The translations under genes and the position numbers were made by a program. From NCBI RefSeq assembly GCF_030056665.1, contig NZ_JASHIG010000060.1: DNA of 24,613 nt; one strand, given 5' to 3'. This DNA is from Flectobacillus roseus. Lineage in GTDB: Bacteria; Bacteroidota; Bacteroidia; Cytophagales; Spirosomataceae. The notes beneath the pieces were generated by a model, which saw only the letters and a program-made list of their open reading frames with translations, was not told the DNA's origin and did not search any database. Positions 1-8,408 of the stretch are shown one piece after another (the stretch's first letter is position 1; every line of letters starts with the position of its first letter).

Positions 1-113
1 GAGGACTTAACTTGATAAGAGAGTTCTATAAACAGAAAATGATTGAACCTTTTACCAAGGCCATTCAATTAGCTATTCAACGAATTTTAATAAATCTTAA
101 AACAATCGGGTAG
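1..113 (+). CDS. C-terminal fragment of an unidentified protein
   Basis: An open frame runs from the window edge (first full codon at 3) to a TAG at 111-113. The visible tail has about 36 residues, is basic and alternates hydrophobic and polar residues, as in a terminal amphipathic helix (it contains IREFYKQKMIEPF and ends LKTIG). An in-frame ATG lies at 39, but the frame stays open upstream of it, so this is more likely the end of a longer gene than a tiny ORF. A strong palindromic hairpin 35 nt after the stop fits the end of a transcribed gene. I do not recognise the family, and the visible part is too short to assign a role. Confidence 0.5.
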   Translation, partial: GLNLIREFYKQKMIEPFTKAIQLAIQRILINLKTIG

Positions 114-148
114 TGTAGCGTCATTGCCTAATCCCTTTTAATTTAAGT

Positions 149-176
149 AAGCTGGCAAAATTAATTTTGCCAGCTT
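149..176 (+). terminator. Perfect 28-bp palindrome, probable terminator
   Basis: The arms 149-162 and 163-176 are exact reverse complements with a GC-rich core (GCTGGC/GCCAGC). In RNA the AAAATTAATTTT centre would form the loop or upper stem. It lies between the end of the + strand gene at 113 and the end of the minus-strand gene at 285, so it could stop transcription from both sides. No long T-run follows on either strand, which lowers certainty. Confidence 0.6.
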
Positions 177-284
177 TAAGCTCTAGGCTAAGAGTTAAAA
201 GTGTTTCTCATGATATAATAGAAACTTCTTTGCCTAATGCCTAGGGCTTACAACCTAAAGCATATTAATATAGAGTTTGTCTGT

Positions 285-1469
285 TTAGTCAACTTTGGCA
301 ACAAGTACTTGTGGGTTTAAATCCACAGGCTTATTGAGTGTGTAGTGAGCCATCAATGGAAAATGGTCAGAAAAGCCTACCGAAGAAACGGTTTCGCGGC
401 TTTGAATTTGCCATTGATGGCTATAAAATTGTTGGTCTATTCTAACAAAATATGGCTGACGATTTAGGGTAAAACCCATGCCTTTGCCTACTTCTTCGAA
501 GGCATTTTTGTATAGTAAACTCATTTTTCCGTATGCGTAACCAAACGGCGTTTCATTAAAATCACCACAAAGAATTACAGGGTAACGACTCCCTGCCACA
601 TATTCTTGCACCTCGTCAATTTGCTGGTAGCGCGAATCAAATCCAAACTTTAATCTTCCAAAACTATCGCCTAGTTCTCTAAAAAAGCTTGCGATTTTAC
701 CTTCTTGCAGTGCGTCAAAAGCTTGGTTGATACGAATTCCCATCGACCAAAAATGTACATTTACAACTCTTACGGTATCTCCTTTATAGGCAATATCAGC
801 AACGATATAACCATTGATATTAGGCTGACCTTCACGATTCCAGATACGACCATATTTTTTTACAATAGGGTACTTAGACAAAAGCCCCAAGCCAACCTCC
901 TCAGTCAAATCGTCTGCCAGTAGTACTGCTTTTTCGGAATAGTTTTTCTCAACAGTTGCGTTAGGCGAATATTCCTGAAAACAAGCAATATCGGCATCAA
1001 GCTCATTCCATTGGGCAAAATCACTTGGAAAATCAGCAAACTTAGCGCTATTAAAACTCAATACTTTAAGCGAATTGGCGTTTTGCAACGCAGTCATTGG
1101 TTTTTCGGTACCAACACCCATAAATCTACGAGCTAAAGGTGTCGCCAACAAACACCACACTAAACCTACCGTTGCAACAACTCTTTGTTTTTTTACCAAT
1201 AAAAAAATAGATGCTAAACCACCCCAAATCAACGCTACGGGTAAAGACATCATCATAAATCCTGCGAACCAATGTCCTGAGATAGGCCAGTAACAAAATG
1301 CCATACTCAAAAACATATAACTCAAACCCACAAACGAGAAAGGATAGCGACGAAGGGCTGTCCACAACAAGCTAATGAATTCTTGCATAGTCTCGAATGC
1401 TTCGCTAGTTCGAATCATCCAATAGAGAATGGCAATATGCCTCGGAAATGTGATGTGTAGCGTCTTCAT
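285..1469 (-). CDS. Membrane-anchored endonuclease/exonuclease/phosphatase family protein
   Basis: Residues about 133-384 carry the metal-dependent EEP (DNase I-like) fold. Visible active-site positions are FNSAKF (N140), FQEY (E166, metal ligand), VNVHF (H239), CGDFNETP (D303, N305), D345 and the terminal FSDHFPL (D368, H369). Members cut phosphodiester or phosphomonoester bonds in nucleic acids, phosphoinositides or sphingolipids; the substrate here cannot be read from sequence. The N-terminus has three hydrophobic segments at about 45-60, 67-92 and 98-113, so the catalytic domain should be membrane-tethered, probably on the outer side. This three-helix plus EEP layout is common in Bacteroidota. 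The start is uncertain: ATG at 1469 gives 394 residues, but the ATGs at 1418 and 1388 also precede the first membrane helix and give more typical lengths. It is a single gene, separated from its upstream neighbour by a terminator. Confidence 0.85.
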   Translation of the reverse strand: MKTLHITFPRHIAILYWMIRTSEAFETMQEFISLLWTALRRYPFSFVGLSYMFLSMAFCYWPISGHWFAGFMMMSLPVALIWGGLASIFLLVKKQRVVATVGLVWCLLATPLARRFMGVGTEKPMTALQNANSLKVLSFNSAKFADFPSDFAQWNELDADIACFQEYSPNATVEKNYSEKAVLLADDLTEEVGLGLLSKYPIVKKYGRIWNREGQPNINGYIVADIAYKGDTVRVVNVHFWSMGIRINQAFDALQEGKIASFFRELGDSFGRLKFGFDSRYQQIDEVQEYVAGSRYPVILCGDFNETPFGYAYGKMSLLYKNAFEEVGKGMGFTLNRQPYFVRIDQQFYSHQWQIQSRETVSSVGFSDHFPLMAHYTLNKPVDLNPQVLVAKVD

Positions 1470-1515
1470 GTGTGTTGTGTTTAAGAAATTGACCTCAAGA
1501 GATCAATTAGTGGTT

Positions 1516-1552
1516 TAACAAAAGAACGATGTAAGCATGCCTACACCGTTCT
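1516..1552 (-). terminator. Intrinsic terminator of the coiled-coil gene
   Basis: On the minus strand the stem formed by 1552-1543 and 1532-1523 (GAACGGTGTA paired with TACATCGTTC, one G-U wobble) is followed by TTTTGTT. It lies 30 nt after the stop of the gene at 1582-2523 and so separates it from the EEP-family gene. Confidence 0.75.
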
Positions 1553-1581
1553 AGATATACTCAGTAAATAAAGGGCAAAAA

Positions 1582-2523
1582 CTATTTTACTTCGAAAGTA
1601 CCTGTACCTATTTTGAATCCTTCAGAATAGAGTTCAATTGAATACTTTCCTGATTTGTAAGCAGAACCTTTAGCATACACTACGTCGACTTTTTGATCGT
1701 TGTTTTCGAACAATACGTTTTGTTTCACAGTAAAGCCTAACTCTTTGCCATCGTATTGCATCGTTCCTGACGAACCATCTGCACTTATTACAGCACCAGT
1801 AGCATCCATGATACGGATATAGATATCTTTGTTGTTTCTCTCTGCTACTGGATTAGAAGCTAAACCAAAAGATATTTTCAAACGATCAATTTTTGAAGCT
1901 TTATAACGTCCACCATCGCGCACTTTACCGTTAGAAGCTAAGGCATATACCTCCACATTAGTTGCTTTCATGGCCGAAGCGATCGTTACTTTACGCTTCA
2001 ACTCTTCATTTTGAGAAGTATAATCAGCAACTGTTTTGCTCAAATTGTCTTTGTCTGATTTCAAACCAGCATTTTCGTTCAAAGCTGCTTCTTTTTCAGA
2101 CTCTAAGTTTTTGTTACGAGCCATCAAGTCTCCATTTTCTTCTCTTAGCTTAGTCAACTCCTCATCTTTGGTAGCCAAAAATGTTTCGTATTCCTTAATT
2201 TTAGCTTCGTATTTTTGGATAGAAAAACTCAAATCTGACTTCAATTTTTTCTTATCCGATTCTAATTGAGCTTTTACTTTTTCTAGTTCAGCAACATTAC
2301 CGCCCAACATCTCAACCTCTTTGATTTTCTCATCTAACGATTTTGAGATAGAATCTAATTTGATTTGTGTACTCGATAACTGTTCTACTTTTGTTGTAAG
2401 TGCTTTTTGTAACTCAAATGTTTCGTTACGAGCGCCAATGAACAAATAACTCAACAAAGCGATAACACCTACTGTAACTCCTAATGCTACCTTAAAGAAG
2501 GTCTGATTATTATTATTCTCCAT
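1582..2523 (-). CDS. Membrane-anchored coiled-coil protein with a C-terminal beta domain
   Basis: The 313-residue protein has a short polar N-terminus (MENNNNQ), one transmembrane helix at about residues 9-29, a long charged heptad-rich coiled coil at about 33-185 (many E/K/L, few G or P), and a globular, probably beta-rich domain at about 190-313 rich in aromatic and Gly residues. The N-terminus has no cleavage-type signal, so the helix is likely a permanent anchor. The coiled-coil length suggests a spacer or an oligomerising rod. The C-terminal domain resembles one seen at the ends of other Bacteroidota coiled-coil proteins, but I know no function for it. Automated annotation may call such proteins SMC-like; no ATPase motifs are present. 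It is flanked by terminator-like hairpins, so it is probably monocistronic. Confidence 0.8.
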   Translation of the reverse strand: MENNNNQTFFKVALGVTVGVIALLSYLFIGARNETFELQKALTTKVEQLSSTQIKLDSISKSLDEKIKEVEMLGGNVAELEKVKAQLESDKKKLKSDLSFSIQKYEAKIKEYETFLATKDEELTKLREENGDLMARNKNLESEKEAALNENAGLKSDKDNLSKTVADYTSQNEELKRKVTIASAMKATNVEVYALASNGKVRDGGRYKASKIDRLKISFGLASNPVAERNNKDIYIRIMDATGAVISADGSSGTMQYDGKELGFTVKQNVLFENNDQKVDVVYAKGSAYKSGKYSIELYSEGFKIGTGTFEVK

Positions 2524-3008
2524 AGTTATTAATTTGCTTTAAAATGAATGGTTGGGATTGTTTTAAGAATAAATTATAAAAAGTAAGGAAAAAATTAGTT
2601 ACCACAATCATTTATAAGTTCCTGTTTTCGTTCGTTTTACATGAACAAAATAACTGTAACGCTTTTAAAGAGGAGTTAAATCAACCTTAAATCGACCTTA
2701 AAAATTGTGGATTGGAGATTTTAGGAACGTACGAAGGATTATAAAAACCATTTATTTCGGAGGTTAGATTTCGGAACTCCAAAAAACATCTTCATTGTCT
2801 ACAGCATAGTATCTATTTTCAGCTTTTCTACAGTTGACGAAATTATTCCAAAATACCTTTCAAAACTTTACCAGAATGTGTTCTTTAACCGATTAAAATC
2901 AAAAAGTGGTCAGAAATTGATTTCCTAACCACTTTTTGATTTTAATCGGTTATTAGACCTAAAGTATAATGTCTTTACCATTTTTAAAACAATCACTCAC
3001 ACACTCAA
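2524..3008. other. Gene-free stretch, 485 bp
   Basis: No convincing coding region was found. It holds the 5' region of the coiled-coil gene, a low-complexity AT-rich middle and the large hairpin at 2886-2952. A short minus-strand open frame (about 2869-2775) reads plausibly as protein (it contains RYYAVDNEDVFW) but has no start codon and only about 31 codons, so it is at most a gene remnant. Confidence 0.6.
2886..2952 (-). terminator. Large hairpin, likely terminator of the two-component operon
   Basis: Two perfectly complementary arms of 25 nt (2886-2910 and 2928-2952) enclose a 17-nt spacer that itself contains GAAA/TTTC. The core AAAAAGTGGT...ACCACTTTTT gives a GC-containing stem followed by a T-run on either strand. 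It lies 57 nt after the histidine kinase stop on the minus strand, the expected place for a terminator. The arms are far longer than a normal terminator needs, so a small repeat or MITE-like origin is possible. Confidence 0.65.
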
Positions 3009-4406
3009 TCACAAATCATTCAATGGGACTGGCATTAATATACTTGGAAAACTTACACGGAAAGTAGTTCCCTCTGAGGACGATTCTACATCTATTTGTC
3101 CGTTATGCAGTTGAGTAATTCGATGTACAATTGTTAGCCCAACTCCATGTCCTTTCACCGATTGTGCAGTGGCATTACTCCTATAAAACGGTTCAAAAAT
3201 ATTGGGGAGGTCTTTGGCAGGAATCGCTGGACCGTCGTTAAAGAATGATAATTTTATCCAATAATCATTTGTTGAAAAGTCTACTTTGACGGTCTTATTT
3301 TCTGAAAACTTACAAGCATTATCCATCAAATTCATTAATACCACTTTCAGGGCAGCTTCGTTGCCATTGATGACTAAAGCATCTTCTTCCTCAGGAAAAT
3401 CATTGAAAGAAATATTAATTTGATAATCCTCATGCCATTTTTGAACCTGACTTTTGGCATCCCAAAGTAGCTCATCCATTCGTACTGAGGTCTTGGCAAT
3501 GGCTTTTGAATCTACCACAGTATTTGCCAGATCCAGTAAAGTATTTGTAAGCTGTGTTAGGGTACGGGTATCATCTTTCAAAGACGACAAAAGTTTTTGA
3601 TAAACCTCCACCGAACGTGGCTGTAGCAGAGTAATTTCGAGCTGCGAATAGATTTTGGTTAAGGGATTTTTGAGCTCATGCGAAACGTTTGCAATGAATA
3701 TTTTTTGCGTCAAAAGGGTTTGTTCTACCCGATCAAGCAAACGGTTGAAGGTATCTACCAACAACCCAATTTCATCTTCTCGGTCGGGATGCTCAACTCT
3801 TTTTCCAATATTTTTCGGAAAAATAGAGTTAACCTGCCTAGTAATAGCCGACATAGGCGCTAGCGCTTTATCAGCAAAAATCCATCCACTCAAGCCCACC
3901 AATAGAATAGCCACCAAGGTCATAACCATTAAAATCTTCCTCAAGTCAGACAATGCCTCTTTCCCTGCTTCATCAACAGCACTTACTATAATCCAATGAT
4001 TATTTCCTTTGTATTGGATAGACATCCCAAAAACCTGATAATCATCTACCATCAGATAACTACTTGCTTGTGTGCTTATTACGCGAGGAAGCACCTGCGC
4101 ATGAATCTTTTCATTACCTTTTTCAGTCGAAAAAATAAACTTATTGTCAGTCTGACTATAGACCGAAACCGATTCATCGTGCAGTATTTCTTTATCAGAA
4201 ATATTAACCAGTTTTAGCACCGTGGTATCTGCCGCCTGAATCTCAAACAGTAAGGTGGCAGTCGTAACAGCGCTATTTTGAAGACGTTTGTAAAAACGTT
4301 TTTCTAAATAGAGTTTACTAAAAAAAAATACCCCAACCGAAAACAAAATCATAATGGCGGTCACAAGGGCGATAAACTGAAATGTAAGTCTGAGACGGAT
4401 ATTCAT
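3009..4406 (-). CDS. HAMP-domain sensor histidine kinase
   Basis: This is an inner-membrane sensor kinase of the CusS/ArlS-like class (465 aa), which autophosphorylates on His and passes the phosphate to a response regulator. Transmembrane helices lie at about 9-30 and 157-178 and flank an extracytoplasmic sensor domain of about 125 residues. A HAMP linker follows at about 179-232, then the H-box VSHELKNPLT with phospho-acceptor H243, the N-box NLMDNACKFS (N359, N363), the G1-like NDGPAIP, the F-box IFEPFYR and the G2 loop GHGVGL (419-424). The G1 box carries Asn where the usual DxGxG has Asp; this NDGP form also occurs in other Bacteroidota kinases and need not mean loss of activity. The gene follows its probable partner regulator by 24 nt in one operon. 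The signal sensed is unknown. Confidence 0.93.
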   Translation of the reverse strand: MNIRLRLTFQFIALVTAIMILFSVGVFFFSKLYLEKRFYKRLQNSAVTTATLLFEIQAADTTVLKLVNISDKEILHDESVSVYSQTDNKFIFSTEKGNEKIHAQVLPRVISTQASSYLMVDDYQVFGMSIQYKGNNHWIIVSAVDEAGKEALSDLRKILMVMTLVAILLVGLSGWIFADKALAPMSAITRQVNSIFPKNIGKRVEHPDREDEIGLLVDTFNRLLDRVEQTLLTQKIFIANVSHELKNPLTKIYSQLEITLLQPRSVEVYQKLLSSLKDDTRTLTQLTNTLLDLANTVVDSKAIAKTSVRMDELLWDAKSQVQKWHEDYQINISFNDFPEEEDALVINGNEAALKVVLMNLMDNACKFSENKTVKVDFSTNDYWIKLSFFNDGPAIPAKDLPNIFEPFYRSNATAQSVKGHGVGLTIVHRITQLHNGQIDVESSSEGTTFRVSFPSILMPVPLNDL

Positions 4407-4430
4407 AAATTGGATTGCTGAAGGATTTCC

Positions 4431-5111
4431 CTAATTTATCACCTTGAGTACGTATCCCATGCCTATATGCGTATGAAGGAGTTTTACAGTAAAATCTTTA
4501 TCGATTTTTTTACGTAAAAAATTCACATACACTTCTATCACATTTGTGCCCGTGTCGAAGGTTACATCCCAAATTTTTTCGGCTAATTCTACCTTCGAAA
4601 TCACACGTCCTTGATGGCGGATAAAATATTCTAGCAAACCAAATTCCTTGGCTGTCAACGGAATCGTTTTGCCTCCTCTTGTTACAGACTTCATATCCAA
4701 ATCCATTTCAAGGTCAGCAATTTTGAGTACGTTGGTCGTTTGCAACGGCGCACTACCACGACGTGTAAGTGCCCGAATACGTGCCACCAGCTCTCGAAAC
4801 TCAAAGGGTTTTGCAAGATAATCGTCGGCACCAGCATCGAGACCCACAATTTTGTCATCGGTAGTACCTAATGCCGTCAGCATCAAGACAGGTGTGGCGA
4901 TTTTGGCCTCCCGAATTTTTTTACAAAGTTCGAGTCCATTAAAACCTGGCAAAATAATATCAGTAATAATCAAACTGTAAGGATGGCGTGAGGCTAACTG
5001 AAAGCCCATCGGACCGTCGTAGGCAACATCTACTTCATATTGTTGCTCTTCGAGACCCTGTTGGATAATTCTAACCGTTTTTACCTCATCTTCTATTAAT
5101 AAAATTCTCAT
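4431..5111 (-). CDS. OmpR/PhoB-family response regulator
   Basis: This 226-residue, two-domain DNA-binding regulator is the first gene of the operon with the downstream HAMP kinase. The receiver domain (1-117) shows the acidic pair E7/D8, phosphorylation site D51 in LIITDIILPG, T79, and K101 in the YLAKPF motif. Residues about 128-224 form the OmpR-type winged helix, with LTAKEFGLLEYF, the recognition-helix region NVIEVYVNFLRKKID and the terminal hairpin GMGYVLK. The start is well fixed because MRILLIEDE is the standard start of this fold. It is probably phosphorylated by the kinase encoded 24 nt downstream and acts on its own or envelope-stress promoters. Sequences of this type are often named CusR-, CopR- or ArlR-like; the target genes cannot be told from here. 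Confidence 0.94.
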   Translation of the reverse strand: MRILLIEDEVKTVRIIQQGLEEQQYEVDVAYDGPMGFQLASRHPYSLIITDIILPGFNGLELCKKIREAKIATPVLMLTALGTTDDKIVGLDAGADDYLAKPFEFRELVARIRALTRRGSAPLQTTNVLKIADLEMDLDMKSVTRGGKTIPLTAKEFGLLEYFIRHQGRVISKVELAEKIWDVTFDTGTNVIEVYVNFLRKKIDKDFTVKLLHTHIGMGYVLKVIN

Positions 5112-5367
5112 AAGCCTTGAGTTAAGTCAGTGAGTGGGGAGGAAATTCAAGTCCAGATACGAAACAATCATTACGCGTTGGAGCTAGAAAACGTAAAAAG
5201 AGGACGAAAGTACTTACTCAGAGTTAATTTAACACATTTTATAATCAATTTCTAATAAAATATGTACTAAAGTAAGTGCTGAAAAAACCTATTTTATTGT
5301 CAAAAAAGCCATTATAAGCTATATTAGATATTTGTATTCTTAACCAACAAACGCTTTTCTAAATTAG

Positions 5368-6660
5368 ATGAAAAAAATCGTACTTCCCTCTCTCCTTGCT
5401 TTGGGCTTGAATTTTGGCGCACAAGCACAAAAACTAAACCCTACCGAACAAAAAATTGCTCAATACATCGATGCCCATTTTGCTCAAACTGAGCAACTGT
5501 TGAAAGATGCTGTAAATATCAATAGTGGCACGCTCAACACTGCTGGAGTAAAACAAGTTGGTGATATTTTTAAAAAAGAATTTGAAAAAATTGGGTTTGC
5601 CACCACTTGGGTCAACCTACCTGATTCGCTCAAAAGAGCAGGGCATTTAGTAGCTGAGAAAAAAGGAAAAGCAGGTAAAAAGCTTTTCTTGATTGGACAC
5701 TTAGATACTGTTTTTGAAAAGGAAATGACGTTTTCTCCCTATACCTATATCAATGACTCAACCATAACAGGACAAGGGGTCAATGACATGAAAGGTGGCG
5801 ATGTCGTAGTCATAGCAGCACTTCAAGCACTACAAGCTCAAAAATTATTAGATAATGCTACCATCACCGCATATTTTACAGGCGATGAAGAAAGTGCTGG
5901 TAAGCCAACTTCTGTAAGTCGTAAAGATTTTATTGACCGTGCCAAAACACATGATGTGGCATTGGCATTCGAAACGGCTGTTGGCTTACATACCGTTGCT
6001 ACGGCTCGTCGTGGTGCGAGTGGTTGGTCATTAAAAACCTACGGAAAAACTGGACATTCATCAAGAGTATTTAGTCCCGAAATGGGCTATGGGGCTATTT
6101 ACGAAGCTGCCCGTATTTTGAATGAATTTAGAGAACAACTAAGTTCCGAAAAATATCTCACTTTTAACCCTGGCATGATTTTGGGTGGTGCCGAAATCAA
6201 CTATCATGAAGGAAAAGCCAATGGTTCAGCTGTAGGAAAAACCAATATTATTTCGCCCGAAACTGTCGTAAATGGCGATTTACGCTTTTTGACAGAAACC
6301 CAAAAAAATAAGGCTCGTGAAGTGATGAAGGCTATTGTTGCCAAAAATCTTACCGAGACAAAAGCTGAGATTAGTTTCTCAGACGGTATTCCTGCCATGG
6401 AGCCAACGGCAGCCAATGAACAAATTTTAGCACAACTCAATCAAGTAAGTAAAGATTTGGGCTATGGCGAAGTAAAAGCTGGCGATCCGGGTTCGAGAGG
6501 TGCAGGTGATATTTCGTATGTGGCAGAATATTTAGCTTGTTTGGATGGACTAGGTGCATCGGGAAAAGGCGCACATGCCCCTGGCGAAACCCTCAATATC
6601 AAAGAGCTTCCTGCCTTAATCAAGCGCACTGCCATCTTGATTTATAGATTGACAAGATAA
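5368..6660 (+). CDS. Secreted M20 family metallopeptidase (carboxypeptidase G2-like)
   Basis: This zinc-dependent exopeptidase or amidohydrolase of the M20 clan has 430 residues and a signal peptide (1-20, cleavage after AQA). The full catalytic set is visible: H111 and D113 in GHLDTVF, bridging D140 in GVNDMKGG, the general base/ligand pair E174-E175 in GDEESAG, E202 in AFETA, and H403 in AHAPGE near the C-terminus. The dimerisation (lid) domain lies at about 210-320, with GKTGHSS at its start. Family members cleave C-terminal amino acids, dipeptides or N-acyl amino acids; glutamate carboxypeptidase is the closest named type, but specificity is not certain. The signal peptide places it in the periplasm or outside, suggesting peptide scavenging. 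It is followed by a classic intrinsic terminator, so it is transcribed alone, divergently from the response regulator gene. Confidence 0.92.
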   Translation: MKKIVLPSLLALGLNFGAQAQKLNPTEQKIAQYIDAHFAQTEQLLKDAVNINSGTLNTAGVKQVGDIFKKEFEKIGFATTWVNLPDSLKRAGHLVAEKKGKAGKKLFLIGHLDTVFEKEMTFSPYTYINDSTITGQGVNDMKGGDVVVIAALQALQAQKLLDNATITAYFTGDEESAGKPTSVSRKDFIDRAKTHDVALAFETAVGLHTVATARRGASGWSLKTYGKTGHSSRVFSPEMGYGAIYEAARILNEFREQLSSEKYLTFNPGMILGGAEINYHEGKANGSAVGKTNIISPETVVNGDLRFLTETQKNKAREVMKAIVAKNLTETKAEISFSDGIPAMEPTAANEQILAQLNQVSKDLGYGEVKAGDPGSRGAGDISYVAEYLACLDGLGASGKGAHAPGETLNIKELPALIKRTAILIYRLTR

Positions 6661-6668
6661 TTTTGAAG

Positions 6669-6708
6669 AAAAGGCAAAGATGTGATATATTCCTCTTTGC
6701 CTTTTTTT
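6669..6708 (+). terminator. Intrinsic terminator of the M20 peptidase gene
   Basis: A perfect 12-bp stem (6669-6680 with 6694-6705), a 13-nt loop and an uninterrupted T-run to 6708, starting 8 nt after the stop codon. It is one of the cleanest terminators in the window. Confidence 0.9.
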
Positions 6709-6859
6709 AAACTACCACAGAAAAGGATATTCTATAACGTTCTATCTTTTAATTTTCCTCTCAAGTAAGCGACACTTTGTTTGAAAGCGATTCAATATTT
6801 TCAGCGCTTCATTCCTTGGTCACTTATCTCTTTTACTCAATTTATACCCAATTTTAACT

Positions 6860-7459
6860 ATGAAAAAAGTATCTCTCCTCCTACTCCTGTGGGTAGCGTA
6901 CGCCAGCTTTGGTATGGCACAAAAAAAGCAATCGTTGTTCAACAAAAAAGACCTTAGCGGTTGGAAAATCTATGGTACCGAAAAATGGTATGTAGAGAAA
7001 GGATTACTCATCTGCGAAAGTGGACCCGACAAGGAATATGGTTATCTGGCAACAGAGAAAACCTTCAAGGATTTTGAATTGACCCTTCAATTTTTGCAAG
7101 AAGCCGATGGTAATAGTGGGGTATTTTTTCATTCGAGTATCGAAGGAACCAAAATTAGTGGTTGGCAAGCAGAAGTAGCTCCTCCGGGGCATTCAACTGG
7201 TGGGATTTATGAATCGTATGGTAGAGGATGGTTGATTAAACCTGCTGAAGAAAAAGACAAAGCCTTGAATATGGGCGAATGGAACACCATGAAAATCAAA
7301 GTAGTGGGCAATAAAGTAACTACATGGCTCAACGGTGTGGAAATGATTACGCTTGACGATGAAAAAATTGGTTCTCGCTCAGGCTCTATTGCTTTGCAAA
7401 TTCATTCTGGCGGTGGAATCAGGGTAAAATGGAGAAAAATTAATATTGTAGAATTATAA
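6860..7459 (+). CDS. Secreted DUF1080 (3-keto-disaccharide hydrolase-like) protein
   Basis: The 199-residue protein has a signal peptide (1-20, cleavage after GMA) and a single concanavalin-like DUF1080 domain. Landmarks are LFNKKDLSGWKIYG at the start, the GNSGVFFHS strand, the GWQAEV motif, GEWNTMKI, TTWLNGVEM and SGSIALQIHSGGGI near the end. The domain is widespread in Bacteroidota and Planctomycetes; some members hydrolyse 3-keto-glycosides and others are sugar-binding modules. The length is close to that of a single-domain member, and all core strands seem to be present. It has its own upstream gap of about 150 bp and a terminator after it. The actual substrate is inference. Confidence 0.88.
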   Translation: MKKVSLLLLLWVAYASFGMAQKKQSLFNKKDLSGWKIYGTEKWYVEKGLLICESGPDKEYGYLATEKTFKDFELTLQFLQEADGNSGVFFHSSIEGTKISGWQAEVAPPGHSTGGIYESYGRGWLIKPAEEKDKALNMGEWNTMKIKVVGNKVTTWLNGVEMITLDDEKIGSRSGSIALQIHSGGGIRVKWRKINIVEL

Positions 7460-7486
7460 AAGCTTCAATACAGAAATAGGATTTTG

Positions 7487-7531
7487 AAATTCCATCAGCA
7501 AGCAAATTACGAGTACTTGCCGATGGAATTT
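7487..7531. terminator. Bidirectional terminator between the DUF1080 gene and upp
   Basis: Sixteen-nt arms at 7487-7502 and 7516-7531 are complementary except for one G-U-type position, with A-rich and T-rich outer ends, as expected between convergent genes. It is followed by TTTTCTATCTTT on the plus strand and by CAAAATCC on the minus strand, so it should work best for the plus-strand gene. Confidence 0.75.
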
Positions 7532-7557
7532 TCTATCTTTCACCCAGTTTTTTGGCT

Positions 7558-8202
7558 TTACAGTTTCCCACCGTATGCCAAATCGCCTGCGTCGCCAAGG
7601 CCAGGAATGATATAAAATTTTTCGTTGAGGCGTTCGTCTTTAGCTCCGACAAATAACGAAGCTTCTGGAATTTGTTCTTGAATATATGCCAATCCTTCAG
7701 GTGCTGCTATGGCCGCTGCGATAATCAATTTGGCAGGTTTTCCATATTGTAACAGTGCTTGGTAAGATTTTACCAAAGATTTACCTGTAGCAAGCATTGG
7801 GTCAATGAGCATGACGGTTTTTCCCTCCAAGGACGGGCAAGCCAAATAATCCATCTGAATATCGAAGGTTTCATCAGCTCGGTGTTTGCCACGATAGGCA
7901 CCAATGAAGGCATTTTCGGATTGGTCAAATAAATTTAAAAAGCCTTGATAGAAAGGCAAACTAGCGCGAAGAATTGCTACCAAAACAGGCTGTTCAGTCA
8001 ATAACGCTGTTGATGCTTCTGCCAATGGCGTTTGTACAGTAGCTGGCTGATAGTCTAAGGTTTTTGAGATTTCATAGGCCAAAATTTCACCCAAACGCTC
8101 CATATTCTTACGGAATCGCATAGAGTCGTTTTGAACAGTGATGTCTCGCATTTCTGCTAAAAATTGATTCGCTATCGAATTTTGGGCATTGAGTATGAAC
8201 AT
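7558..8202 (-). CDS. upp: Uracil phosphoribosyltransferase
   Basis: The enzyme makes UMP from uracil and 5-phosphoribosyl diphosphate in the cytoplasm (pyrimidine salvage). The 214-residue length is normal for UPRTases. Visible motifs are VLVAILRASLPFYQG (the conserved hydrophobic region before the catalytic loop), the PRPP-binding LIDPMLATGKS, and the uracil-binding C-terminus GLGDAGDLAYGG. The order of conserved blocks matches upp rather than the bifunctional PyrR, which lacks the GDAGD tail. It is a single gene, convergent with the DUF1080 gene. Confidence 0.95.
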   Translation of the reverse strand: MFILNAQNSIANQFLAEMRDITVQNDSMRFRKNMERLGEILAYEISKTLDYQPATVQTPLAEASTALLTEQPVLVAILRASLPFYQGFLNLFDQSENAFIGAYRGKHRADETFDIQMDYLACPSLEGKTVMLIDPMLATGKSLVKSYQALLQYGKPAKLIIAAAIAAPEGLAYIQEQIPEASLFVGAKDERLNEKFYIIPGLGDAGDLAYGGKL

Positions 8203-8308
8203 GAGGCTATGGAATTTTTAGTATTTTGATGATATAAGCAGGGAAGAGATATGTTTAAAATTTCATTTGGCATTTGTTGAAACAAACAAAATTTCTATTT
8301 GACACTCT

Positions 8309-8408
8309 TTACTTTTCTTGTCTTGACACAAGAAAAGTAACCGCGCGGCGGCCGCAAAAGAAAGTCAAGAAATCCTAAACTCGCCTGCGGCTCAAACAAT
8401 AGGATTTC
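8309..8408. repeat. Composite inverted-repeat element with a GC-rich centre
   Basis: Two hairpins lie in tandem. The first has 13-bp perfect arms (8309-8321 and 8328-8340) with loop CTTGAC; the second has 9-bp arms (8369-8377 and 8400-8408). Between them is a GC-rich block (8341-8355) containing the palindrome GCGGCCGC, out of character for this AT-rich DNA. The loop CTTGAC is itself complementary to GTCAAG at 8364-8369, allowing a pseudoknot or an alternative fold. It resembles dispersed intergenic repeats of Bacteroidota genomes, but copy number cannot be seen from one window. Confidence 0.6.

Noticed and set aside
2775..2869. A minus-strand open frame of about 31 codons with protein-like composition
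   Set aside because: It has no start codon and a stop directly before it. Noted as a possible remnant only.
3009..4406. Loss of kinase activity from the NDGPAIP G1 box
   Set aside because: The same Asn-for-Asp variant occurs in other Bacteroidota kinases, and the N-box, F-box and G2 loop are intact.
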